A stretch of DNA of 48,996 nt from Gammaproteobacteria bacterium (GCA_030682575.1 JAUXNX010000022.1:1-48996); one strand, 5' to 3'. Positions 1 to 9,872 are shown, numbered from the stretch's first letter. Translations and numbers: made by a program. The notes: generated from the sequence alone by a model not told the origin.

Positions 1-742
1 TCACACGGCGGAATGCGCCGGGGCTGCCGGAAGTGGACGATCCGTAAGCCTTCTCCCACTCCCGCAGTCTCTCGTACTGCATCAATGGAGTCTTTTTCTT
101 GTTCTCGAACGCGCCCACATAGTGGATGCCATTGTCGAACATCTTGCCCCACATGGCAGCAGCCGTGGTCTCATCCATACCACGTTCTTCAGTGGTCTGA
201 TGATAGACACGAGCGCGGAAACCTTCGAAATCCTTGTTGGCAAGAATGTTCACTACGCCCGCTACCGCATCTGAACCGTACAGTGCAGAACCACCATCCA
301 GTACCATTTCCAGACGGCTGATCGCAATCTCCGGCAATGAGCTGGAGACTGCAGGGGCCAGTGTGCGAGTACCATCCACCAGTGTCAGCGTGGAGTTCTC
401 ACCCAGACCACGCAGGTTGAAGCTGGCTGCGACAGAAGTCTGCGCACCGTTCTGACTGGCCAATACATTGGCTACCACATTGGTATTCTGGGTGTATGTC
501 AAATCCCGAATGTAGTTGGACATACTGGGCGCACCTGAGTCGTACAGATCCTCCTGAGTCACTGTGTCAACAGGGGAGTTCTGGGCAAAGGCGCTGTTCC
601 TGATGTAGGAACCGGTGACGACTACCTCTTCTACTTGTGGCTCAGCCTGCTGGGCGTGGGCGACCAGCGGAGCAGCAAGAGAAGCGGCGAGACATGAGTG
701 GATCAGATAGCGCAGTTTCCCGCGCCTGGTGATGTTAGGCAT
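1..742 (-). CDS. TonB-dependent receptor, N-terminal part (cut by window edge)
   Basis: This is the first 247 or so codons of an outer-membrane TonB-dependent active transporter; the rest lies beyond position 1. The start is the ATG at 742, preceded by GGAG eight bases upstream. The signal peptide begins MPNITRRGKLRYLIHS and ends near AHAQQ. It is followed by the TonB-box-like EEVVVTGSYIRNS and a plug domain with the conserved DGGSALYGSDAVAGVVN. It is a close paralogue of the next two genes and of the receptor at 41135-44035. The substrate cannot be read from the sequence. Gene 2 ends in its own terminator, so this gene is probably transcribed separately. What is seen is the signal peptide, plug and paralogy; a transport role is known for the family; nutrient identity is open. 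Confidence 0.93.
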   Translation of the reverse strand, partial: MPNITRRGKLRYLIHSCLAASLAAPLVAHAQQAEPQVEEVVVTGSYIRNSAFAQNSPVDTVTQEDLYDSGAPSMSNYIRDLTYTQNTNVVANVLASQNGAQTSVAASFNLRGLGENSTLTLVDGTRTLAPAVSSSLPEIAISRLEMVLDGGSALYGSDAVAGVVNILANKDFEGFRARVYHQTTEERGMDETTAAAMWGKMFDNGIHYVGAFENKKKTPLMQYERLREWEKAYGSSTSGSPGAFRRV

Positions 743-1035
743 ATTTATCTCCGATTGTCAGCCATACTTGATGTAACGTTCTTGTTTGGCTTTTATTATT
801 TAAAAAATCAATCGCTTAATAGCTACCACCAAGACTGCAACTTGAGCTATTCCTCCCTAACTGTCATTGAGTTCAAACCATTCCAGCCTTTGGATATTCA
901 GTTCCACTCAATATGCGACAATTTGTTACAAATCCCTTTCCGGTGGATTTTAATCATGTTTATTGAGCAATCGCAAATTATTTTTAATCACGACTCATAG
1001 GTACAGAATTTCTAAACTGATAATTTATAAACCGA
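743..1035 (-). promoter_or_regulatory. Long AT-rich leader and putative promoter of the first TBDR
   Basis: The 489-bp gap 743-1231 has no supportable gene. It holds this leader, then the terminator of the next receptor. The 17-mer GATAATTTATAAACCGA (plus-strand sense) at 1019-1035 recurs unchanged upstream of the second receptor at 4394-4410. Both copies sit exactly 277 bases from their start codons. On the minus strand it contains TATAAA, which could be a -10 element. Other shared blocks are AATCAATCGCTT about 60 bases before the start and GCAAT-GCAAA near the distal end. A long structured or regulated 5' untranslated region is inferred, not shown. Confidence 0.5.
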
Positions 1036-1131
1036 ACGAATAACAGGAAAATTCGAAACATAAAATGTGTAGATGCGTAACAAATTGGAATTCTTACTCA
1101 GAAACATAGGGCTCTAAACAAATAACCATAT

Positions 1132-1173
1132 CAAAAGACAAAACGGCCAGAGCAATCACCTTGCTCTGGCCGT
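1132..1173 (-). terminator. Intrinsic terminator of TBDR gene 2
   Basis: A perfect 13-bp stem (1143-1155 with 1161-1173, ACGGCCAGAGCAA paired to TTGCTCTGGCCGT, five-base loop) lies about 60 bases past the stop codon at 1232. Read on the minus strand the stem is followed by TTTTGTCTTTTG, the expected U-rich tail. Confidence 0.85.
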
Positions 1174-1231
1174 CTTATCATATACATCTCTCTTTTGGAC
1201 AGCCTGCCTCTACCAGCAGGTCAAAAGCAGA

Positions 1232-4117
1232 TCATGCACCAGGCGTCCAATCCAGAGACAACCAGATTCTACGTCCGAACGGATCCTGCAGGCGGCTTTC
1301 AAAACCGCCCTGCTCCGGAGTTCGCTGCGGCATCTGATCAAACATGTTGGTCAGACCGGCACTGACAGTAATCTCACTGTCGAAATACTGATCAAACACA
1401 TAGGCGTACTGGATATTCCAGATATCCTGCCCCTTGATCTTGCGAGGTGCTTTTAGCCCAAGACCATAGCGGTCCACAGTGGTGTTGTCATAGATGACAT
1501 CATCGTAGAAGTTGCTGGTCAGGCTGGCGCTGTGCTTGTCCATGAACCAGTTGAAGCTGAGGTTACCTTTGTACTTGGGCAAGGGTGGCACAATACCAGT
1601 TCTGGCATTCTGGAAACCGTTGGCATCTCTGACGCCGCCAGTCAGATCCTCATATTCATAGTTCATGAAGTAGGAGGTTGTGAGCGTTGTCTGCAAAGTT
1701 CCCCACGAACCGGTATCGTAGGTGTAACGCACACGCGCATCAATCAGATCGATCCAGACAGAACTGATGTTTTGCGGTTGACGTATCACCCGTATCACCC
1801 GCTGTGTGACGGGATCACGTGTCACAACATTTGTATTGTTGCGCACCCAGGCATCAGCGATCAAACGCGTTGGCGAACCAATCGCATTGTTATATGTGGC
1901 CGCTGTGAGACCAGTCTCTGCCAGGAATCTGCCGAACTCACCCCGCACCACATCCTCATTGGTGATTGCGCGGATTCGGTCGATGTACTCGACTTCCTGA
2001 TAGTCGATGCTGACACTCAGTCCATCCAGTGCATTATCCGGCTCCCAGGTAAACCCGATATTCCTGATGGTGGATGTTTCCGGTTGCAGGCCGGGATTGC
2101 CGGACACACAGGTTGTCGCCCCGGTCAGATTCAACGTTGTGAATGGGTCTGTACCAGAGAACAGCTCTGAACACCCTGAGTTCGGGTCGAATGGTTTGAC
2201 GTCTGTAGGCGTTGGTGCAAGAAAACTCTCGCCCCAGGAGGCCCGGACAGCAAGCGTTGGCAGAGCCTCCCAGCGCAGGGCTACTTTGGGTGTGGTGGCA
2301 TCCAGCCCATAGGTGCCGAAACGCTCATGTCTGCCGGCAAACTGCATGCTCAAGGTTTCCAGAACAGGTACCTCGATCTCCACAAATACCGCTTTCACTG
2401 AGTTGTAAAGCTCCTCGTCAACGGGCGGGACCGAGAAAATATTGGTGTTGTAGTTCTGTTTTATCTCAGAGTACCCATTGGCAAACGTCAGAATCTCCGT
2501 ATCCCGCCATTGGTAACCCGTTGCCATCTGTACAGCACCAGCAGGCAGATTGAACAACTCACCTGTAGCGATCACTTCTGCAACTTCCAGTTTATTGCGA
2601 CTGGCTGTTCCATTGTTAGGGCCGAACATCCAGTCTACAAGCTCCTGAGAGTTGCTCGTCACGCCTGCAACATAGAAAGGCGAACGCTTGTCCGCAGAGC
2701 CAAAGGGGTTGAAGTACTCATTTCCGTTGGGCCCTCCTTTACCTTGCAACGCATTCTGCATTCTGGGCAGCACCAGGGAAACCTGATCCTTGCGTGACTG
2801 CCGGTTCTCCTGCCTTGAATAAGACGCTGTGCCTGTCCACGTGTCGCTCAAATCAAAACGGGCACTGAACTTCCAGCGATCCGTATATTCCCGTGTCGGG
2901 AACAGTTGTGCCCCTGTTGATCCTTCCAGGTGACTGGGTACAGTACCTATATCGGTAAACGGTCTCCAATCGTAAGGTATGACGTCGAATCCAAAAGGAT
3001 TGGCGGGATGGTTGGCGGGAACAAGCAGAGCTAGACGGTTATTCTCTGTGACAGCTGTGGTCGATGTGGAGCGAGTATTCCGGAACTGAAAATTAAGGTT
3101 GGTCTGCAACTCCAACTGCAACCAGTCAGTGGTCTCCCAGGTAACGTTGGAATAGAGGTTCTGCTCCTCGATTTCGCCCGCATAAGCGAACATCTTGGTG
3201 TAGTTGAACCGGCAGGCAAGGCCTGCACCGGTTCCTGTTCTGACGCCGCTGGGTGTATTGAAAGCGGCGGTCAGATCCTCATATCCCTGGTTATAGGTGC
3301 CACAGCTTGGATCGATTATGCTGGCACCGGTGATGGTTCCACCATGTCCAGCGCCAACATTCACTTTGCCGTTTGTGACTCTTCGGTACATACCTGGATT
3401 GCCGGAAGTTGAAGATCCATCATCCGCATACCATTCTCTCGGGCGCTCAAACTGCATGAGAGGGGTTTTTTTCTGGAACTCATAAGCGGTTACCCAGTTC
3501 ACATCATTACTGAACGACTTGCCAAACATGAAGGAGATTGAAGGCTCCTCCATCGCGCCATCTTCAGTTCTTGAATAGTAGGCACGCGCTCTGAAGCCAT
3601 CGAACTCCTTGATGGGTATCAGGTTTACTACCCCAGCGACAGCATCGGAACCGTACAGGGCAGAGCCTCCGTCGAGCACGACTTCCATTCTGGCCGTGGC
3701 AATGTCAGGCAACAGCGCCGTCACAGCGGAACTAACGACTCGGCTGCCATCCATCAGTGCCAGAGTACTGTTCTCACCCAGGCCACGGAGATTGAATTGT
3801 GCTCCGTTGGAAGTCTGTGCGCCGTCCGAAGAGGCCAGTACGTTCGACACAGTATTAGTGTTCTGCGTGTAAGTCAGGTTACGTATGTACTGCGCAATGG
3901 TGGGCGAACCGGACTGAAAAAGATCTTCCTGACTGACGGTATCTACGGGCGATGCGCCGGTAAACTTGCTGTTCCTGATGTAGGATCCGGTAACAACTAC
4001 TTCTTCTACCTCTGGAGCTGCGCTCTGAGCGTGAGCGATCACCGGCAGAGTCAGAGAAGCGGCAAGACAGGAATGAATCAAATAGCGCAGGTTTCCGCGC
4101 CTGGTGATGTGAGGCAT
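1232..4117 (-). CDS. TonB-dependent receptor (961 aa)
   Basis: A full-length outer-membrane TonB-dependent transporter of 961 residues. The signal peptide begins MPHITRRGNLRYLIHS and is predicted to be cut near AHAQS, about residue 31. The TonB-box-like VEEVVVTGSYIRNS follows, then the plug with DGGSALYGSDAVAGVVN and a large beta-barrel ending WLSLDWTPGA rather than in the usual terminal aromatic residue. Two cysteine pairs lie in probable extracellular loops: CGTYNQG with a downstream ACRFNY, and CSELFSG with TTCVSGNPGL. Both pairs recur in the paralogues. The start is the ATG with GGAG upstream. A 277-base leader and a 3' hairpin terminator indicate a monocistronic unit. The substrate is unknown, and no regulator or degradative enzyme lies next to it. 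Confidence 0.95.
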   Translation of the reverse strand: MPHITRRGNLRYLIHSCLAASLTLPVIAHAQSAAPEVEEVVVTGSYIRNSKFTGASPVDTVSQEDLFQSGSPTIAQYIRNLTYTQNTNTVSNVLASSDGAQTSNGAQFNLRGLGENSTLALMDGSRVVSSAVTALLPDIATARMEVVLDGGSALYGSDAVAGVVNLIPIKEFDGFRARAYYSRTEDGAMEEPSISFMFGKSFSNDVNWVTAYEFQKKTPLMQFERPREWYADDGSSTSGNPGMYRRVTNGKVNVGAGHGGTITGASIIDPSCGTYNQGYEDLTAAFNTPSGVRTGTGAGLACRFNYTKMFAYAGEIEEQNLYSNVTWETTDWLQLELQTNLNFQFRNTRSTSTTAVTENNRLALLVPANHPANPFGFDVIPYDWRPFTDIGTVPSHLEGSTGAQLFPTREYTDRWKFSARFDLSDTWTGTASYSRQENRQSRKDQVSLVLPRMQNALQGKGGPNGNEYFNPFGSADKRSPFYVAGVTSNSQELVDWMFGPNNGTASRNKLEVAEVIATGELFNLPAGAVQMATGYQWRDTEILTFANGYSEIKQNYNTNIFSVPPVDEELYNSVKAVFVEIEVPVLETLSMQFAGRHERFGTYGLDATTPKVALRWEALPTLAVRASWGESFLAPTPTDVKPFDPNSGCSELFSGTDPFTTLNLTGATTCVSGNPGLQPETSTIRNIGFTWEPDNALDGLSVSIDYQEVEYIDRIRAITNEDVVRGEFGRFLAETGLTAATYNNAIGSPTRLIADAWVRNNTNVVTRDPVTQRVIRVIRQPQNISSVWIDLIDARVRYTYDTGSWGTLQTTLTTSYFMNYEYEDLTGGVRDANGFQNARTGIVPPLPKYKGNLSFNWFMDKHSASLTSNFYDDVIYDNTTVDRYGLGLKAPRKIKGQDIWNIQYAYVFDQYFDSEITVSAGLTNMFDQMPQRTPEQGGFESRLQDPFGRRIWLSLDWTPGA

Positions 4118-4410
4118 ATTTATCTCCGATTGTTGGCTGTTTTGATTTAATTTTTTGCTTTTTATTTTTTAATCAATCGCTTGGATAGCCTTCACCCAGA
4201 CCGCAAATTAAGCCATCCCCCTTAGGTCGTCATTGAGCTTGAGCGCCTCCACCTCCAGGTATTTTCAGCGCCACTGGAAATGCAACAAAATGCAACAAAA
4301 GGTCACATCTCATTGCATGGCGGAGTCTAGCCTCGTTTTCCGGGCAATTGCAAACCATTTTTACAACCACTTAAATTCCATATTTTTTACACCGATAATT
4401 TATAAACCGA
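4118..4410 (-). promoter_or_regulatory. Long AT-rich leader and putative promoter of TBDR gene 2
   Basis: The gap 4118-4534 contains this leader and the terminator of gene 3, with no supportable gene. The leader aligns with the one at 743-1035: the same ribosome-binding segment (GGAGATAAAT before the ATG), AATCAATCGCTT at 4171-4182, and the identical 17-mer at 4394-4410, again 277 bases from the start codon. The middle is more diverged, so equal spacing of the 17-mer looks conserved. TATAAA within it could be a -10 box on the minus strand. Promoter function is inferred. Confidence 0.5.
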
Positions 4411-4450
4411 TCAGAAAAAAACAATTTAACTAGGGGTTTTTCAAACAGGC

Positions 4451-4487
4451 AAAAAAAAGCCGGAACAAACTGAATGTTCCGGCTTTT
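4451..4487 (-). terminator. Intrinsic terminator of TBDR gene 3
   Basis: A perfect 13-bp stem, AAAAGCCGGAACA (4455-4467) paired with TGTTCCGGCTTTT (4475-4487), has a seven-base loop. On the minus strand it runs into eight consecutive T residues (A tract at 4451-4458). It lies about 50 bases after the stop of the 4535-7441 gene. Confidence 0.9.
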
Positions 4488-4534
4488 CGTTTCAATCCCC
4501 GTCAACAGAAGGGGGGGTTGATATCACAGGCAGC

Positions 4535-7441
4535 TCATGCGCCAGGCGTCCACTCCAGCGACAGCCAGAACTGACGTCCCCAGGGCACTGACAAACGAGT
4601 CTCGGCACCACCGATAATCGCCAGACGCTGCGGACGCTTGTCAAACAGGTTGTTGACACCGGCACTGACCGTGAATTCACTGTCGAAGTACTGGTCAAAC
4701 ACATGCGCGTAGCGAACATCGAAGATGTACTCGCCTCTGATATTGTTTGGTGGCGTCGCCACTGAGTAACCGTTTTCCGAAGCATAGAAATCCACGACCT
4801 GGTCGTCGAAATTAATAGTGCTCCAGTAGTTGGCGGAGATTGATGCGCTCTGATTACCACGGAACCAGTTCAGCCGGGCATTGGCCTTGATGTCAGGCAA
4901 CGGCGGCACAATCCCTGTTCTGCCGTTCTGATTGCCCAGCGCTTCGGTAACTTTACCATCCAGCCCCGCATACTCATAAGTCAGGTAGTAGGTGGTCTGC
5001 AGCGTCGTGGTAAAGCTTCCCCAATCATTGGTATCCACTCTGTACTGCGCCTTCATGTCAATCAGGTCTACCCATACCGAACTGACATTGGCAGCCTGCG
5101 CGAACAGCCTTGTCACTTGCCCGTCAGGACCTCGCAGAATGGGGTTTCCCGGACGCGCTGCCTGCTCTGCCAGCCAGGCGTTGGCTGCAGTGCGGGTTGC
5201 CGAGCCCGGCCTATGATCGTAAGCCGACTTGGCAATACCGGTTGCATTGAGGAACCGATTGAACTGATTGGTCACGGTATCCTGCTGACTCAGGGTACGA
5301 ATACGATCGACGTATTCAATCTCCTGATAGTCCATGGACAGATTCAGACCTTCCATAAAGCTCCCTGAGGGTTCCCAGGTAAAACCGATATTGCGGATGG
5401 TAGAAGTCTCGGGCTTGAGGTTCGGGTTGCCAGACTGACACCAGATGCCTCCGATGAGCGGCGTCTGGGTGAAATCGTCGATTCCACTGAACATGTCCGC
5501 ACAGCGGTCATCGGCAACAAAGGGACGAGCCTGGAAGGGCGAGGGAGCCAGGAAGCTCTCACCCCAGGAACCGCGCACAGCCAGTGTCGGGAGGGCTTCC
5601 CAGCGCAGCGACACTTTGGGCGTGGTGGATTCCAGACCAAAGTCCTTGAACTCCTCATGACGCACAGCAAACTGTGCTGCCAGAGTCTCCAATATCGGCA
5701 CTTCCAACTCCATGAAGACTGAACGGGTCTCGGACTCATAGACTGAGTTCTTCTGCCGCTCTCCAAGCACCTGGCTGTTGGCGTAGTTCTCCCCTAGTAC
5801 TGTCCAGGGGTTGGCAAAGTCCTTGTTGACCAGATCTCGCCACTGGTAACCGAATGCCATCTGCACTGCCCCCGCCGGCACATCGAACAGTTCGCCGGTG
5901 GCGAGAGTCTCGAAGACTTCCAGCGTGTCTCGGCCAGAGACCCTATTGGGATCGAACAATTGCAGCCAGTCGACCAACTCCTGAGAATGACTGGTCACAC
6001 CCTTCACATAACGCGATGACAAGGGCGATTGGGAGCCAAAGGGGTTGAACCACTCGTTTCCATTGGGTCCGCCCTTGCCGGACATGGCCAGTTGCAATCG
6101 GCTGGTACTCGTCACGTTGGAGTCAGACATCGCCTTGCTGTCCTGGGTGGTGTAGTAGGTATAGCCGGTCCATGAACCGCTGATATCGTACTCCGCCGTC
6201 AACTTGATCCGGTTCAGGGAGTAATCGCTGTCGATCCGCTTGGAGCTGTCGCTGTAGTAGTAGCTGGGCAAGGGTGCTCCGGTATTGCCAAACACCCGCC
6301 AGCTCCACGGCGTCAGATCCACGCCCCAGGGGTTGGCCGGATGATTGGCCGGGATCTTCATCACGGCCCGATCATTGCCGCCATTGGGGGAGGTGCCGGT
6401 TGAGCGGTTCTGGTTGATACGATAATGATTGTTCAGGGTCGCGTTAAAGCGCAGCCAATCCGTTGCCTCAAAGGTGACCGTGTTGTACAGGTTATAGTTC
6501 ACCTCATGCCTGGAATAGGCATGCTGAATACTGTAGTCATAGGTACAGTTGGCGCCGAAGATGGTGCCGGAGGGATTACTGTTGTAACCCTCGCCGCGTG
6601 GTACAAAACCCTGGTTGAACTGGCCGCAGTCAGGGTCCCGGAGCACCGCGCCTGTATGGGTGCCGCCATGAGGGCCGAGCACATTCACACCTGGAGTAGC
6701 GCCCACGATCTGGCGGAAGGAGCCCACCGGGCCGGCGTTGGAGGCATTGTTGGAGTGTTTCCATTCCCGGGTACGCTCGTACATCATCAACGGAGTCTGC
6801 TTCTGGACTTCGAAGGCGCCCACGTAGTCCACGCCATTATTGAAGGATTTGCCCCACAAGAAGGAGCCCCTCATTTCCTCCATCGCGCCGTCTTCGGTAC
6901 GCTGGTAATAGGTACGTGCGCGGAAACCCTCAAATTCCTTGATCGGAATGATGTTCACCACCCCGGCCACCGCGTCTGACCCGTACAGGGCCGAACCACC
7001 ATCCAGTACCATTTCCATACGGCCGATGGCAATTTCAGGCAGACTCGCAGACATCAAGGGGCTGAGAGTGCGTGTGCCATCGATCAGCGTGAGCGTGGAA
7101 CCCTCGCCAAGACCGCGCAGATTGAAACTGCTGTTCCCCGTCTGGGGACCCGAGTTGCCCCCCAGCACAACGTTCACTACATTGGTGTTCTGGGTATAGC
7201 TCAGATCTCGGATGTAGGCTCCCATGCTCGGCGCACCGGATTCAAACAGGTCTTCCTGTGTGACGGTATCGACTGGTGAGTTTTGGGCGAAGGCGCTGTT
7301 CCTGATATAGGAGCCTGTCACAACTACTTCTTCCACTTGGCGATCCTGCTGAGCATGAGCAGCCATGGGAAGAGTGATGGATACTGCGAGGAGGGAATGG
7401 ATCAAATGGCGCAGTTCCCCGCGCCGGGTGAAGTTAAGCAT
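4535..7441 (-). CDS. TonB-dependent receptor (968 aa)
   Basis: A third tandem outer-membrane TonB-dependent receptor. The ATG at 7441 (MLNFTRRGELRHLIHS) is preferred over an in-frame start 27 bases upstream because it is preceded by GGAGATAACC and matches the paralogues' N termini. After a signal peptide ending AHAQQ come VEEVVVTGSYIRNS, the plug with DGGSALYGSDAVAGVVN, and a barrel ending WLSLEWTPGA. Loop cysteines are conserved: CGQFNQG with NCTYDYS, and CADMFSG with WCQSGNPNL. Its leader shares only the start-proximal part (GTTATCTCC, AATCAATCACTT) with genes 1 and 2 and lacks the distal 17-mer, so its regulation may differ. The substrate is not predictable from the sequence. It is separated from the upstream efflux operon by about 300 bases. 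Confidence 0.95.
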   Translation of the reverse strand: MLNFTRRGELRHLIHSLLAVSITLPMAAHAQQDRQVEEVVVTGSYIRNSAFAQNSPVDTVTQEDLFESGAPSMGAYIRDLSYTQNTNVVNVVLGGNSGPQTGNSSFNLRGLGEGSTLTLIDGTRTLSPLMSASLPEIAIGRMEMVLDGGSALYGSDAVAGVVNIIPIKEFEGFRARTYYQRTEDGAMEEMRGSFLWGKSFNNGVDYVGAFEVQKQTPLMMYERTREWKHSNNASNAGPVGSFRQIVGATPGVNVLGPHGGTHTGAVLRDPDCGQFNQGFVPRGEGYNSNPSGTIFGANCTYDYSIQHAYSRHEVNYNLYNTVTFEATDWLRFNATLNNHYRINQNRSTGTSPNGGNDRAVMKIPANHPANPWGVDLTPWSWRVFGNTGAPLPSYYYSDSSKRIDSDYSLNRIKLTAEYDISGSWTGYTYYTTQDSKAMSDSNVTSTSRLQLAMSGKGGPNGNEWFNPFGSQSPLSSRYVKGVTSHSQELVDWLQLFDPNRVSGRDTLEVFETLATGELFDVPAGAVQMAFGYQWRDLVNKDFANPWTVLGENYANSQVLGERQKNSVYESETRSVFMELEVPILETLAAQFAVRHEEFKDFGLESTTPKVSLRWEALPTLAVRGSWGESFLAPSPFQARPFVADDRCADMFSGIDDFTQTPLIGGIWCQSGNPNLKPETSTIRNIGFTWEPSGSFMEGLNLSMDYQEIEYVDRIRTLSQQDTVTNQFNRFLNATGIAKSAYDHRPGSATRTAANAWLAEQAARPGNPILRGPDGQVTRLFAQAANVSSVWVDLIDMKAQYRVDTNDWGSFTTTLQTTYYLTYEYAGLDGKVTEALGNQNGRTGIVPPLPDIKANARLNWFRGNQSASISANYWSTINFDDQVVDFYASENGYSVATPPNNIRGEYIFDVRYAHVFDQYFDSEFTVSAGVNNLFDKRPQRLAIIGGAETRLSVPWGRQFWLSLEWTPGA

Positions 7442-7744
7442 GGTTATCTCCAGTTGTTGGCACCGCACGCTGTGGGCTGCGGATCCTTTATTATTTTTAA
7501 ATCAATCACTTGACAAAAAATCATTAGCACATGAAGCCATTTGGCTTACGGTTACTTCACTATAAGGTACTTCCCGATTATCACTGGATGATGAACGGCA
7601 AATCTCAAAATCCATGCTTCGATACACTTCCTACTACGCCTTAAAGCGAAAAGATCAGAGCAAACTCTTGAGACAAAAGCAACGAATTTCGCGATAAGCC
7701 GCCATTTTTTTACAAACATGTAGGAAAATTCCTGCATAAAGAAA
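7442..7744 (-). promoter_or_regulatory. Intergenic leader region of TBDR gene 3
   Basis: This 303-bp AT-rich gap separates TBDR gene 3 from the MacB-type permease stop. It holds the ribosome-binding site and the AATCAATCACTT block at 7500-7511 shared with the other two leaders. I found no strong terminator for the efflux operon and no convincing promoter hexamer pair. No small gene is supported. Confidence 0.35.
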
Positions 7745-9109
7745 TCATTCATGCCGGAGAGCCTCCACCGGATCCATATCTGCTGCGCGCATGGACGGAT
7801 AGATGCCAAATGCCACGCCGATCAGCGCGGAGATGGAAAATGCCAGCAAAGGAGCGCCAAGCGTCACAATTGTCGTCATATCCCAGAAGATGGAGATAAT
7901 GATGGGAATAGTGATACCGAGCACCACACCAATCAGCCCGCCTACGCCGGACAGTATCACGGCCTCGATCAGGAACTGCATGATGATGTCTTTCTTCTTG
8001 GCGCCCAGCGCTCGTCTTATGCCAATCTCGCGCGTGCGTTCGGTGACACTGGCCAGCATGATGTTCATGATGCCGATACCCCCAACCAGCAATGAAATGC
8101 CTGCAATAGCACCCGCCACGATCTGGTCGCGCAGGGCGCTCTCCTCTGCCTGGCGGATCAGAGCCATCGGCACATCGATTGCGTAATCGATCTTGGCATG
8201 GCGCCGCTGCAGTATCTGCTCGATGATCCGGCCAACGTCCTCCACTGAATCCTGGCTCTGCGTTTGAATGATGGCTTCATGCAGCTCCACGGTTTCCGAC
8301 TCCATGCCACCGGAGGTCTGGCGCATGATGGTCTCGCCAAATCTATGACGTGCGGCGCTCAGGGGAATGAAGATACGGCTGGGTGCTGCATTGGAACTAC
8401 CGGCCTGATTCTGGCCAAGATTGGAATAGGCTTCCGACTCCATGATGCCGATGATGTTGTAGTAATTACCATCGATCCGGATGCTGTCGCCAACAGGGTC
8501 GGTAACCGGAAACAGCGCGTTGGCCACTTCGTCGCTGAGCACCACAACGTTCTTCTGGTCTGTGACCTCATCTTCGGTGAAGAAGCGTCCCTGGCGCAGG
8601 TTGTAATTGCGTGATATCGGGTAATCGACCGTGGTGCCGACCACATCAGTGTTCACGGTCTTGCCCAGATGTCGAACAGTCTTCTTGATGATGCGCGAGG
8701 GAATGACATTGGTCACGCCAGGAATGGTGAGACGGATGGTCTCGATGTCCTGATAGGTCAGACCATAGACCACGGCAGGCTGGCGAAATCCGGTGACCCC
8801 TGACGCCTCGGCCTCGGGGGGTTTGACGCTCTTGACGATTATGTTGTTGCTGCCCAGTGCGCGGAACTGCTCTTGCGCCTCGAAGCTCGCACCCTCGCTG
8901 ACGGCCAGCATGGCGATCACCGCCGCCACGCCGATCACGATACCGAGCACTGTCAACAGCGAGCGCAAGCCGTGGGAATAGATACTCTTGATACCAACGG
9001 CCACGGTTTTCTTGAAACGAGTCCAGTTTGCTGCAGAAGCTGTGGCAACTTGCCGCTGTCCGGCTCTCTCACCCAGCGGGCGACGATTCTCAAGTACGGC
9101 GTCGTTCAT
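7745..9109 (-). CDS. MacB-type ABC transporter permease (454 aa)
   Basis: The inner-membrane permease of a MacB-like tripartite system. One N-terminal membrane helix (SLLTVLGIVIGVAAVIAML, about residues 50-68) is followed by a large periplasmic core domain. Three C-terminal helices form the FtsX-like domain with the family hallmark TREIGIRRALGAKKKD, ending PSMRAADMDPVEALRHE. The ATG at 9109 is chosen over an in-frame start at 9169 because GGTGGAAAG lies before it and it overlaps the ATPase end by only 20 bases. The overlap implies translational coupling with the ATPase gene. MacB proteins use ATP to drive substrates from the periplasm through an adaptor and outer-membrane channel. Here ATPase and permease are separate chains. 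The substrate (drug, peptide, lipid or siderophore) is undetermined. Confidence 0.92.
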   Translation of the reverse strand: MNDAVLENRRPLGERAGQRQVATASAANWTRFKKTVAVGIKSIYSHGLRSLLTVLGIVIGVAAVIAMLAVSEGASFEAQEQFRALGSNNIIVKSVKPPEAEASGVTGFRQPAVVYGLTYQDIETIRLTIPGVTNVIPSRIIKKTVRHLGKTVNTDVVGTTVDYPISRNYNLRQGRFFTEDEVTDQKNVVVLSDEVANALFPVTDPVGDSIRIDGNYYNIIGIMESEAYSNLGQNQAGSSNAAPSRIFIPLSAARHRFGETIMRQTSGGMESETVELHEAIIQTQSQDSVEDVGRIIEQILQRRHAKIDYAIDVPMALIRQAEESALRDQIVAGAIAGISLLVGGIGIMNIMLASVTERTREIGIRRALGAKKKDIIMQFLIEAVILSGVGGLIGVVLGITIPIIISIFWDMTTIVTLGAPLLAFSISALIGVAFGIYPSMRAADMDPVEALRHE

Positions 9110-9857
9110 CGCTTTCCACCAGGCCGTCACGCAGACGGATGGAGCGCTCGGAGCGCTCGGCCAGTTCATCGGAGTGAGTCACCATGATCAGGGTCTTGCC
9201 CTGCTGGTGCAGTTCGTCGAAGAGATTGAGAATTTCGGCTCCGGATTTGGAATCCAGGTTTCCTGTCGGCTCGTCGGCGAGAATGATCAGAGGGTCATTG
9301 GACAGCGCCCTGGCAATCGCCACACGCTGCTGCTGGCCGCCAGAGAGTTCATAGGGCTTGTGATCAAGCCGGGTATCAAGCCCGACACGGGTGGCAAGGT
9401 CGATTGCAATCCTGCGGCTCTCCTCCTCCGGAACCCCCTGATAGAACAGTGGCAATTCAATGTTCTCCACCACCGTCAGTTGCTGAATCAGGTTGTAGGA
9501 CTGAAAGATGAAGCCAAGCCGCGCTCCACGAATTGATGACAACTCATTGTCAGCCATCTTCGAGGTATCTTCGTCACCCAGAAAATACTTGCCGGAAGTG
9601 GGCTGATCAAGACAACCCAGGATGTTCATGAGGGTCGACTTGCCACAACCCGAGGGGCCCATGATGCTGATGTAGTCACCACGAAAGAAATCGATGGAGA
9701 TACCATGCAGTACCTGCACAGACAAGGCGCCCATCTGGTAGGTCTTGCGGATGTCCTGCACCCGCGCCACGACTTCTCTGTTCAGCGCAGCGACAGAGGC
9801 ACGCGCTCCAGCGGATGCGGAACTCGTGTTCGAGGTGCTGGCCACAGGGCTGGTCAT
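9090..9857 (-). CDS. MacB/LolD-type ABC transporter ATPase (255 aa)
   Basis: The cytoplasmic ATPase partner of the permease. Walker A is GPSGCGKST (residues 67-75), Q-loop Gln119, signature LSGGQ (171-175), Walker B IILADE (191-196), and a switch histidine in MVTHSDE. A Ser/Ala-rich extension of about 30 residues precedes the fold and is longer than usual for LolD or MacB ATPases. The gene begins 15 bases after the adaptor stop, with GCAGGA upstream of the ATG, and overlaps the permease start, so the four efflux genes form one operon. The family energises export of lipoproteins, peptides or macrolides; the presence of an adaptor and channel favours the MacAB-TolC arrangement over LolCDE. Confidence 0.94.
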   Translation of the reverse strand: MTSPVASTSNTSSASAGARASVAALNREVVARVQDIRKTYQMGALSVQVLHGISIDFFRGDYISIMGPSGCGKSTLMNILGCLDQPTSGKYFLGDEDTSKMADNELSSIRGARLGFIFQSYNLIQQLTVVENIELPLFYQGVPEEESRRIAIDLATRVGLDTRLDHKPYELSGGQQQRVAIARALSNDPLIILADEPTGNLDSKSGAEILNLFDELHQQGKTLIMVTHSDELAERSERSIRLRDGLVESDERRRT

Positions 9858-9872
9858 ATCAATCCTGCACTC

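Noticed and set aside
743-1231. A 100-codon plus-strand frame in the leader of TBDR gene 1
   Set aside because: It overlaps the conserved leader and the signal-peptide end of the receptor gene, has no ribosome-binding site, and is not preserved in the matching leader of gene 2.
1-7441. Recombination-driven shufflon of TBDR genes
   Set aside because: All three genes are in the same orientation, each with its own start, and no inverted recombination sites were found.
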